The translations under genes were made by a program, and so were the position numbers. From G963675935 sp963675935 (GTDB lineage Bacteria; Planctomycetota; Planctomycetia; Pirellulales; Thermoguttaceae), in assembly GCA_963675935.2 (NCBI GenBank), contig OY780964.2:558001-622000 (forward strand): a stretch of DNA of 64,000 nt, in the 5' to 3' direction. Below the pieces are notes generated by a model. It did no database searches. It had not been told where the DNA came from and was given only the letters and a program-made list of their open reading frames with translations. This document shows positions 43,356 through 50,019 of this stretch, one piece after another; position 1 is the stretch's first letter, and each line of letters opens with the position of its first letter.

Positions 43356-43385
43356 AAAAGTCCACGACATCTTCCGGTGGTTCTC

Positions 43386-44792
43386 ATGGCCCCCCATCGT
43401 AGCCCTACCGCCGAATTGGCAAAACTGCTCGGCACGGCCCGGCAGCCGATCTACGTGCTGGATGAGGATTTTACAATCGTTTTCCTCAATAGGGCGTGCC
43501 TGGAATGGCTTGGCCTTGACGCCCAAGAACTTTTGGGGCAACGGTGCGTCTATCACTCGACTGCCTCCACCGAGCAGTTGGATGCCGTCGTTGCGGGCCT
43601 GTGCCCCCCTCCGCAAGCGATGTCGGGCGAAGCCGCCATGGCCACGGTCGCCAAAATCGCGGACGCCAAAATCGCGGACAATCGTCGGCCGATCGAGCGA
43701 ATGGCCCGCTTCGTGCCCCTCGGCTTGGGCGAAAACGACACAATCGGAATTCTTGCCATCGTCGACACCGACGATCTGCCGCCGGACGCCGCCATTCCCA
43801 CGACCGCCGAACCGGAGCCGATCGCCCTGCATGAACACATCCGCCGGTTCCGCCACGAAGCCGCCGCACGTTGCAGGGCCGACCGCCTAATCGGACAAGG
43901 CGCGGCCATGCGCCTGGCTCGACGGCAGGTCGAACTGGCCGCGGCCTGCCGTTCGAGCGTGCTATTGGTCGGTCCGTCGGGCAGTGGGCGGCAGCGTCTG
44001 GCTGCGGCTATTCATTACGGCGAAAATGCCGCGGAAAAAAACGCCGACGCCTATTCATCCGCCTCCGAGTTCATCCTGTTGGATTGCTCGCTCTTGACCG
44101 GCGATCTGCTCGAAGCGGCCGGCGCGGCCCTCGCTCGTGCCGCCGGACAGGGCGAAGCCTCGCCGTTCGCCACATTGTTGTTCCATCGGGTCGATGAGCT
44201 GCCGGCCGACGTGCAAACGCAGTTGGCCGATTTTCTCACGCGGCGTTCGTTGCATTGCCGGCTGATGGCCACGGCCGTCGCGCCGTTGGTCGAATCGGCT
44301 CGGCACGGAAAGTTTCATCCCGAGTTGGCCGCGCTGTTCAGCACGATGGTGATCGATCTGCCGCCGCTGGTCAACCGGCGCGAAGACCTGCCGCTTTTGT
44401 CGCAACTTTTTTTGGAGGAGCAAAACGCGGCGGGAACCAAGCAGATCGGCGGTTTTTCGCCGGCCGCGCTCGATCTGCTCGACGCTTTCCCATGGCCGGA
44501 GAACCTCGACGAGTTGGCCGCCGTGGTCGCCGAGGCGCACCGCAGCGCCGGAGGGCCGCGGATCGAGGCGGCCGATTTGCCCGAGCGCATTCGACTGGCC
44601 GCGCAGGCCGTCGCGCAGCCTCGAAAAGTTGACGAAACGATTGTGTTGGACGAGTTTCTCGGGCACGTCGAGCGGGAGTTGATTCGCCGGGCGTTGTCGC
44701 GAGCGAAGGGCAACAAGGCCCGCGCGGCCCGGCTGCTCGGCGTCACGCGGCCCCGGCTCTACCGCCGCATGGTGCAATTGGGATTGGAATAG
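43386..44792 (+). CDS. PAS-containing, degenerate NtrC-like regulator
   Basis: 468 residues. N-terminal PAS-like domain (ARQPIYVLDEDFTIVFLNRACLEWLGLDAQELLG), a central AAA+-like domain and a C-terminal Fis HTH (NKARAARLLGVTRPRLYRRMVQLGLE). The AAA+ part looks inactive: Walker A is GPSGSGRQ, lacking the lysine, and no GAFTGA loop is seen. It could be a non-ATPase transcription factor or a partner of the active NtrC protein at 40170, from which it is separated by nuoN. A duplicated stretch KIADAKIAD (43657-43683) is visible. The ATG at 43386 is preferred over an upstream GTG. Confidence 0.8.
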   Translation: MAPHRSPTAELAKLLGTARQPIYVLDEDFTIVFLNRACLEWLGLDAQELLGQRCVYHSTASTEQLDAVVAGLCPPPQAMSGEAAMATVAKIADAKIADNRRPIERMARFVPLGLGENDTIGILAIVDTDDLPPDAAIPTTAEPEPIALHEHIRRFRHEAAARCRADRLIGQGAAMRLARRQVELAAACRSSVLLVGPSGSGRQRLAAAIHYGENAAEKNADAYSSASEFILLDCSLLTGDLLEAAGAALARAAGQGEASPFATLLFHRVDELPADVQTQLADFLTRRSLHCRLMATAVAPLVESARHGKFHPELAALFSTMVIDLPPLVNRREDLPLLSQLFLEEQNAAGTKQIGGFSPAALDLLDAFPWPENLDELAAVVAEAHRSAGGPRIEAADLPERIRLAAQAVAQPRKVDETIVLDEFLGHVERELIRRALSRAKGNKARAARLLGVTRPRLYRRMVQLGLE

Positions 44793-44793
44793 C

Positions 44794-44875
44794 GGGGGAC
44801 TGTCCCAATTTTCGCGGCGAGAGGAACATTGCCTTGAAAAAATACCCGACCGCCGCGAAAATGGGACTGTCCCCC
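44794..44875. repeat. GGGGGACTGTCCC palindrome
   Basis: GGGGGACTGTCCCAATTTTC and GAAAATGGGACTGTCCCCC arms. Inverted homologue of 6540-6619 including its loop (TTCAAGGCAATG versus TTCCAAGACAGTG in inverse). Confidence 0.88.
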
Positions 44876-44889
44876 TGGCGCCGCGTGAA

Positions 44890-44964
44890 GGGGACAGGTC
44901 CATGTTTTCGGCCGACGGTTTATCGGCAAAATGCGTTTTCCCGCCGAAAAATGGACCAGTCCCC
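44890..44964. repeat. Second palindrome GGGGACAGGTCCATG...GGACCAGTCCCC
   Basis: Related tips but different stem (TTTTCGGCCGACGG / CCGCCGAAAA). A fragment of the same type (ATGGACCAGTCCCC) recurs at 63389 next to the truncated doc gene. Confidence 0.8.
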
Positions 44965-44985
44965 GGCCACGTGGGCGTTTTTCCC

Positions 44986-45438
44986 ATGAACACACAACCT
45001 TCCGAAACTCCTCGAACGCCCGCTCGATTGATCGTGTGCGAACGCACTGGTCGCTGGGCCGTCGCGCTGCGGCGCGAATTGGCCGGCTCGGGCGTCCGGG
45101 TGTGGGAAACCCGCACGCTGGCCGACTGCCGCGACGAGTTGATCGCGAGTCCCGCCTCGTTCGTCGTGGTAGAGCTTGGCCGCGGCAACGTCGAGCGGTT
45201 GCTGCGGCTTTTGGCCCGGCAGCCGAGACGTTTTCCCGCGGCGCGGATTGCCGTCGTGGCCGACCGCTCGTCGGCCGACCACGAGTGGTTGATGCGTGAG
45301 GCCGGGGCGGTTCATTTTCTCAGTTCGCCGCGGCAGGCTGGATTATTGGCCCGGCTCGCATGTCGGCATTTGGCCCAAGCGCCGGCGCCGTCGCAGGGCA
45401 TGGCCGAACGAATTTGGGCAAGCTTGCCGTGGGGGTAA
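44986..45438 (+). CDS. Receiver-like hypothetical protein
   Basis: 150 residues with a Rossmann-like alternation (ARLIVCERTGRWAVALRRELAGSGVRVWETRTLADCRDELIASPASFVVVELGRGNVERLLRLLARQPRRFPAARIAVVADR). It resembles a response-regulator receiver, but the phospho-acceptor aspartate is replaced (VVVELGR) and the acidic pocket is missing, so it is probably a pseudo-receiver. The start at 44986 avoids the palindrome upstream. Lies 60 bases before mrp on the same strand and may be co-transcribed with it. Confidence 0.6.
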   Translation: MNTQPSETPRTPARLIVCERTGRWAVALRRELAGSGVRVWETRTLADCRDELIASPASFVVVELGRGNVERLLRLLARQPRRFPAARIAVVADRSSADHEWLMREAGAVHFLSSPRQAGLLARLACRHLAQAPAPSQGMAERIWASLPWG

Positions 45439-45498
45439 TTGCGAAACCGCAAGCGGTTGTTTTTATCCACTATCCACTATCCACTATCCGACTACCCG

Positions 45499-46572
45499 AT
45501 GAACGAATCTGACATCCGCGCCGCCTTGGCCGATTTTCCAGACCCCGAAACCGGCTGCGGCATCGTCCAACTCGATCAAGTCCACGCCCTGCGGCTCGAC
45601 GGCGCTCGCCTGTCGGTCACGCTGGGGCTGACCACGTGGGCCGCTCCGTTGTGGGAACAAACCCGCCGTGAACTGGCCGAACATCTGCAAAAACGCTTTC
45701 CCGGCCTCGACGTTCACGTGGAAGTGGAGCCGCACGAACGCAAACCGGAAAAGATCGGCGAAATCGGCTTGCCGGCGAAGACCGTCGTGGCGGTTGGATC
45801 GGGCAAGGGAGGCGTCGGAAAGAGTTCGATCGCCGCGTATCTGGCCTGCGGGCTGCGCCGCGCCGGCTGCGCGGTGGGCCTGATGGACGCCGACCTCTAC
45901 GGCCCCAGCGTTCCGCACCTCTTCGGCATCCGCGAGCAGCCGACCATGATCGGCGACCGCATCCAGCCCGTCGTGGTCGATGGGCTTCGCGTGATGTCGA
46001 TGGGAATGCTCGTGCCCGAGGGCGAGGCGGTCATCTGGCGCGGGCCGATGCTGCACAACGCGATTTCGCAATTCCTACGCGACACGGCCTGGGGCGATCT
46101 CGACTATCTGGTGATCGATATGCCGCCGGGCACGGGCGACGTGGCGATTTCGCTCTCGCAACTGCTGCCGTCATGCGGCGCGGTGATCGTCTGCACGCCG
46201 CAGGACGTGGCGCTGTTGGACGCCGTGAAGGCCATTGACATGCTTCGCAAGGTGCATGTCGATGTCTGGGGCATGGTCGAAAACATGAGTTTTTTCCTCT
46301 GCCCAAACTGCAACGCCCGGCACGAAATTTACGGGCACGGCGGCGCTCGCCAACGGGCCGAGCAGCTTGGCGTGCCGTTTCTCGGCGAGGTGCCGATCTG
46401 CACCGAGTTGCGAGTGGCGGCCGACGAGGGCCGCGTGGCCTCGGCGTTCGATCTGCCCGCGGCGCGGGAGTATTTGGAGGCGATCTGCCGCAATTTCGTC
46501 GGCAATTTGTCGGCCCAACGGCGGCGGCATCCCGCATTGCCCTCGTTGCCGGTGCTGGGGCGGCATTCTTAA
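45499..46572 (+). CDS. mrp: Mrp/NBP35-family iron-sulfur carrier ATPase
   Basis: 357 residues. An N-terminal MIP18-like domain (IRAALADFPDPETGCGIVQLDQVHALRLDGARLSVTLGLTT) is followed by a deviant Walker A with the signature second lysine (GSGKGGVGKSS, residues 100-110), VGLMDADLYGPSVPHLFG, DYLVIDMPPGTGD and the bridging cluster CPNC in ENMSFFLCPNCNARHEIYG. It binds and delivers Fe-S clusters to apoproteins in the cytoplasm. The start (MNESDIRAAL) is preceded by a CCACTATCCACTATCC repeat instead of a ribosome site. Confidence 0.95.
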   Translation: MNESDIRAALADFPDPETGCGIVQLDQVHALRLDGARLSVTLGLTTWAAPLWEQTRRELAEHLQKRFPGLDVHVEVEPHERKPEKIGEIGLPAKTVVAVGSGKGGVGKSSIAAYLACGLRRAGCAVGLMDADLYGPSVPHLFGIREQPTMIGDRIQPVVVDGLRVMSMGMLVPEGEAVIWRGPMLHNAISQFLRDTAWGDLDYLVIDMPPGTGDVAISLSQLLPSCGAVIVCTPQDVALLDAVKAIDMLRKVHVDVWGMVENMSFFLCPNCNARHEIYGHGGARQRAEQLGVPFLGEVPICTELRVAADEGRVASAFDLPAAREYLEAICRNFVGNLSAQRRRHPALPSLPVLGRHS

Positions 46573-46717
46573 TTCTTGATCGATCCGTACTCCGAATCAC
46601 GACACATATTGTTTCGCCAATTTTAAGCGACGACACCGACAGGATCGCGTTAGCAGCCCCCCCGCAGGCGTTGTTGTCGCAAGGTAGAGTCGAGAGGTGG
46701 CGCGGTGGCCGGGGGGG

Positions 46718-46780
46718 CTCCGTTTCCACCTCCCGCTCATCGAACCGGACAGGCGGATTTCCCGCATCCGGCTCTCGGAC
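46718..46780 (-). mobile_element. Possible group II intron RNA remnant
   Basis: The minus strand reads GAGAGCCGGATGCGGGAAAT then CCGCCTGTCCGGTTCGATGA then GCGGGAGGTGG, the hairpin pattern that commonly precedes the reverse-transcriptase gene in bacterial group II introns. No reverse transcriptase or 3' domains V/VI are visible, so this is at most a fragment. The rest of 46573-46826 holds no gene. Confidence 0.45.
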
Positions 46781-46826
46781 AAGGATTTTTAGCTCGTTTG
46801 TCATGCTTTCGCCCACGGAAGGTTGC

Positions 46827-46903
46827 TATACCTTGCACGGTCTGGTTTGTCTGATATTTTTCGGGATGACACAAATCAGACAAATTCGACCGCTCGCAGT
46901 ATA
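46827..46903 (-). repeat. Diverged, inverted copy of the 75-base element
   Basis: TATACCTTGCACGG at the left and CGCTCGCAGTATA at the right, with TTTGTCTGATAT / AATCAGACAAA inside. The ends and the stem pattern match the 30434 element in reverse, while the loop differs, so the stem is better conserved than the sequence. Confidence 0.7.
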
Positions 46904-46972
46904 CCGGCTGGAGCGATCCAGTTGCTGGGTGGGTTACTCCCCACTGAAAACGACAGCCTTTCTCACGGCGCA

Positions 46973-47123
46973 CAGAACTGCAAAGTCCAGGAAACCGTCA
47001 TTCTGAGCGTAGCGAAGAATCTCCGTGGTATCGCGTCAGTTCTTGTGGGCCAACGAGATTCTTCGCTGCGATCAGAATGACGGTTTTTCCCATCTATCCC
47101 CAAAATGCGACTTTGCAGTTCTG
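46973..47123. repeat. MITE-like element with 15-base perfect terminal inverted repeats
   Basis: CAGAACTGCAAAGTC (46973-46987) and GACTTTGCAGTTCTG (47109-47123) are perfect mirrors. Inside are arms CATTCTGAGCGTAGCGAAG and CTTCGCTGCGATCAGAATG. The whole element is the reverse complement of 57641-57797. Confidence 0.9.
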
Positions 47124-47178
47124 CTGCCCCCCTTCGCCGCCCAAACGCCTTCCCCTCGGATTCGCCGGCCGAAAGTGC

Positions 47179-47254
47179 TATACTGCGAACGGTTGAAATT
47201 GTCCGGTTTTTCCACCTCGCAAGAAATCGGACAAACCAAGCCGTGCAAGGTATA
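47179..47254 (+). repeat. 75-base dispersed element, third copy
   Basis: TATACTGCGAACGGTTGAAA ... GCCGTGCAAGGTATA, nearly identical to 30434-30508. Lies 150 bases upstream of gltX in the same orientation. Confidence 0.88.
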
Positions 47255-47403
47255 TAATCGCTCCCCCGTGCATGAACAAGCTCCGAACGCCGACGCCGCG
47301 TGGGCGCGGCGGCTAAACATTTTTTTTAAAAAACCACAAGCAGCTTCCCTTCAGTTGCGAAACCGCAAGCGGTTTTCTAGCCTCTAGCCCCTAGTCCATA
47401 AAA

Positions 47404-48972
47404 ATGTCCGTCCGCACCCGATTCGCCCCCAGTCCCACCGGATACCTTCACATCGGAGGGGTCCGCACGGCCCTGTTCAATTGGCTCTTCGCCCGGCAAC
47501 ACGGCGGACAGTTCATCCTCAGGATCGACGACACCGACCAGCAGCGGAACGTCGAAGAGGCGTTGCAGCCGATTCTCGACGGCCTGCACTGGCTCGGCAT
47601 CGACTGGGACGAAGGGCCCGAGGTCGGCGGGCCGTTCGCTCCCTATTATCAATCGAAGCGGTTGGACCGTTATCAGGCGGCCGTGCAAAAATTGCTGGCC
47701 GGCGGTTATGCCTATCATGATTATGCCACGACGGCGGAATTGCAGGCGGAGCGCGAGGCGGCCGAGCGCGAAAAACGCCCGTTCCGCTACAGCCGAAAGT
47801 TCATGGCCGAGACGCCGGCCGATCGGGCAAAGTTTGAGGCCGAAGGGCGGCAGGCCGTCGTGCGATTGAAAATGCCCACCGAGGGAAAGCTCGTGCTCGA
47901 CGATCTCGTGCGCGGCCGGGTCGAGTTCGATTGGATCAGCGAGCAGGACCACGTCGTTCAGCGGACCGACGGCACGTGCCTTTATCACCTGGCCAACGTG
48001 GTCGATGATTTCGATCTGCAAATCACGCACGTCATCCGCGCCGAGGAGCATTTGTCGAACACGCCGCGTCAGGTGTTCATTTTGGAGGCGCTCGGCTATC
48101 CGCGGCCGACGTATGCCCATTTGCCGTTCGTGGCCGAGCCGGGCAGCCGCAACAAACTGAGCAAGCGGAAGCTCGACAAGTATCTCAAGAATCGCGACTT
48201 CGCCGAACTGGTCGAGCATGGCCGGAAGATCGCGCAGGCGATCGGCCATCCGACCGAGGCCGACGCCTTCAATCCGGTGATCGTCGATTTTTATCGCACG
48301 GTCGGCTACTTGCCCGAGGCGATTGTCAACTACATGGCCCTGCTGGGCTGGTCGCTCGACGACAAGACCGAGCATTTTAGTATTGAAGAGCTTATCAAGA
48401 GTTTTTCGTTGGAAAGGGTGAACAAGGCGCCGGCGAGTTTCGACTGCAAAAAACTGATGGCGTTCGAGGATTGGCATTTCCAGCAGCTCGCGCCGGAGCG
48501 GAAGCTGGCGATGGTCGTGCCGTTTTTGGAGAAAGCGAAGTTCGTCGCCGCGCCGATCTCAGCCGAGGATCGCTTGCTGGTCGAAAAGGTTTTGGCGGCG
48601 GCCGGCGACCGCATCAAGACGGCCGGCGACATTTTGGCCTTCGACGAGTTCTTCTTGGCCGACGACCGGTTGTCGTACGATGAAAAGGCGTTCGCGAAAC
48701 AAATGACCGCCGATGGGCTTGCGATTCTATTGAAATTTCGCGACCGTCTATCGTCCGTCGAGCCGTTCGACGCCGCGACGTTGGACGCCGCGATGCACGA
48801 ATTCGTCGCGGCCGAGAACATCAAGATCGGCCAGATCATTCATCCGGTTCGCGTGGCGACGACCGGCAAGGCGGTTGGATTGGGGCTGTTCGACACGCTG
48901 GCGATTCTCGGGCGCGAGCGGGTTTTGCGGCGAATTGAACGAACGATGGATAGGGTGGGAAAGACGACCTAG
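47404..48972 (+). CDS. gltX: Glutamyl-tRNA synthetase
   Basis: 522 residues. Class I synthetase motifs: HIGH as YLHIGGVRTALFNWLFAR, KMSKS as NKLSKRKLDKYL, plus RFAPSPTG at the N-terminus and LRIDDTDQQRNVEEAL. It charges tRNA-Glu. With glnS also present in this window, the organism can charge tRNA-Gln directly. The ATG follows CTAGCCTCTAGCCCCTAG and an A-run with no purine-rich site. The TAG stop is the first part of a TAGAACGGAATTCATTCCG palindrome. Confidence 0.96.
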   Translation: MSVRTRFAPSPTGYLHIGGVRTALFNWLFARQHGGQFILRIDDTDQQRNVEEALQPILDGLHWLGIDWDEGPEVGGPFAPYYQSKRLDRYQAAVQKLLAGGYAYHDYATTAELQAEREAAEREKRPFRYSRKFMAETPADRAKFEAEGRQAVVRLKMPTEGKLVLDDLVRGRVEFDWISEQDHVVQRTDGTCLYHLANVVDDFDLQITHVIRAEEHLSNTPRQVFILEALGYPRPTYAHLPFVAEPGSRNKLSKRKLDKYLKNRDFAELVEHGRKIAQAIGHPTEADAFNPVIVDFYRTVGYLPEAIVNYMALLGWSLDDKTEHFSIEELIKSFSLERVNKAPASFDCKKLMAFEDWHFQQLAPERKLAMVVPFLEKAKFVAAPISAEDRLLVEKVLAAAGDRIKTAGDILAFDEFFLADDRLSYDEKAFAKQMTADGLAILLKFRDRLSSVEPFDAATLDAAMHEFVAAENIKIGQIIHPVRVATTGKAVGLGLFDTLAILGRERVLRRIERTMDRVGKTT

Positions 48973-49132
48973 AACGGAATTCATTCCGTTCCAATGCGAA
49001 GCGGAATTGCGTCAGGTACCATGATTGCTACAATTGGGTGGGGTGACTGAACAACAGATATATATAGAAGAATGCAATTCCAGGTTCACAACCGTGCGTA
49101 CGTCCAATACCCATGGACTCGCAATATCGTGA

Positions 49133-49242
49133 GGGGCGTTCACGCCCCTTGTCCGCCGAAGGCGGTATTAGGCCCGGCGTTTACGCCGGGTTGGGAGGAG
49201 TGTGATTTGTGAATTGTCAGGCCCGTTCACGGGCCTCCTGTC
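49133..49242. repeat. Left hairpin flank of the IS200-type element
   Basis: GGGGCGTTCACGCCCC, TTGTCCGCCGAAGGCGG and CCCGGCGTTTACGCCGGG hairpins, then GGCCCGTTCACGGGCC and TCCTGTCC just before the gene. Confidence 0.85.
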
Positions 49243-49262
49243 CATGAACTGCGGAGCGTCCG

Positions 49263-49718
49263 ATGCCGCGCAACTACTACAGCGAGATCAACCTGCACGT
49301 CACGTGGCATACCAAGGACAGTCTGCCTCTGTTGACGCCGACCGTTGAGCCGTTGACGCATCGGTATCTTCGACAACGTTTGATCGGCGAGAAGGGAGTG
49401 TTTGTTCACCAGATCGGCGGCATCGAAACGCACGTCCACATTGTTATCACGATTCCACCGACAATTGTCATTAGCGAGTTGATCGGCCAACTGAAGGGAG
49501 CGTCGGCCCACGAGGTAAACCAACAGATCGGACAACGCGACAAAACGCTGCAATGGCAAACCGGCTACGGCGTCGTAAGTTTCGGAACCGACGATCTCGA
49601 TTGGGTGAAGGGATATGTTCGCGATCAGCGGCGACATCACGCGGAGGGAAAAGTGTTTGAACGTTTGGAGCGGATAACGACGAATGAACCCGAGCAGGAC
49701 GCCCGTGAACGGGCGTGA
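49263..49718 (+). CDS. tnpA: IS200/IS605-family Y1 (HUH) transposase
   Basis: 151 residues, the standard TnpA size. HUH motif is THVHIVITI (H57, H59) and the catalytic tyrosine is Y118 in WVKGYVRDQRRHH. The family core GQLKGASAHEVN and WQTGYGVVSF are intact. It cuts and joins single-stranded DNA at hairpin-adjacent sites. No TnpB gene is present. Because the gene is complete and its hairpins are well preserved, it may still be active or may be a domesticated REP-mobilising transposase. Confidence 0.9.
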   Translation: MPRNYYSEINLHVTWHTKDSLPLLTPTVEPLTHRYLRQRLIGEKGVFVHQIGGIETHVHIVITIPPTIVISELIGQLKGASAHEVNQQIGQRDKTLQWQTGYGVVSFGTDDLDWVKGYVRDQRRHHAEGKVFERLERITTNEPEQDARERA

Positions 49719-49823
49719 CAACATAGATCAATGAAAAAAGGAGAGTGCGGCGGCCACCGCGAACCCGGCGTAAACGCCGGGCCTAATACCGCCTGCGGCG
49801 GACAAGGGCCGTGAACGGCCCTA
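49698..49823. repeat. Right hairpin flank of the IS200-type element
   Basis: GACGCCCGTGAACGGGCGT, then CCCGGCGTAAACGCCGGG, CCGCCTGCGGCGG and GGGCCGTGAACGGCCC. Differences from the left flank include a compensatory G/C swap that keeps the last hairpin paired. Confidence 0.85.
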
Positions 49824-49826
49824 AAA

Positions 49827-49955
49827 CACACCGACTCCACCAAAACATCAAACACACCGACTCCACCAAAACATCAAACACATCGACTCCACCAAAACAT
49901 CAAACACATCGACTCCACCAAAACATCAAACACACCGACTCCACCAAAACATCAA
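49827..49955. repeat. Tandem repeat, five copies of a 26-base unit
   Basis: CACACCGACTCCACCAAAAC plus ATCAAA repeats with period 26 (the CGACT core begins at 49832, 49858, 49884, 49910, 49936). Units differ only at one position (CACACC/CACATC). There are no unique spacers. It lies 64 bases upstream of glnS on a purine-poor strand. Confidence 0.95.
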
Positions 49956-50019
49956 AAGAAACATATCACACCAAAAATATCGTAATTTACTCAGTTTGCT
50001 CCCAAAATAGAAATCGAAC

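Larger units (their letters stand above)
49133..49823 (+). mobile_element. IS200-type element with long hairpin-forming flanks
   Basis: A TnpA-type transposase gene lies between two 60-base inverted flanks (49133-49192 and 49762-49821), which match at 57 of 60 positions when one is reversed. Each flank holds two hairpins. A further hairpin lies nearer the gene on each side (GGCCCGTTCACGGGCC at 49220-49235 and GACGCCCGTGAACGGGCGT at 49699-49717). Exact ends of the mobile unit cannot be fixed by eye. Confidence 0.75.

Noticed and set aside
46031..46816. 261-codon open frame on the minus strand
   Set aside because: It overlaps mrp antisense and a structured RNA-like stretch; phrases such as REPDAGNPPVRFDEREVE are translations of a group II intron-type hairpin.
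47377..48477. 366-codon open frame on the minus strand
   Set aside because: Antisense to gltX; GC-rich third positions keep the opposite frame open.
49827..49955. Possible CRISPR array
   Set aside because: Repeats follow each other without unique spacers, the unit is 26 bases with no palindromy, and no cas gene is near. It is a simple tandem repeat.
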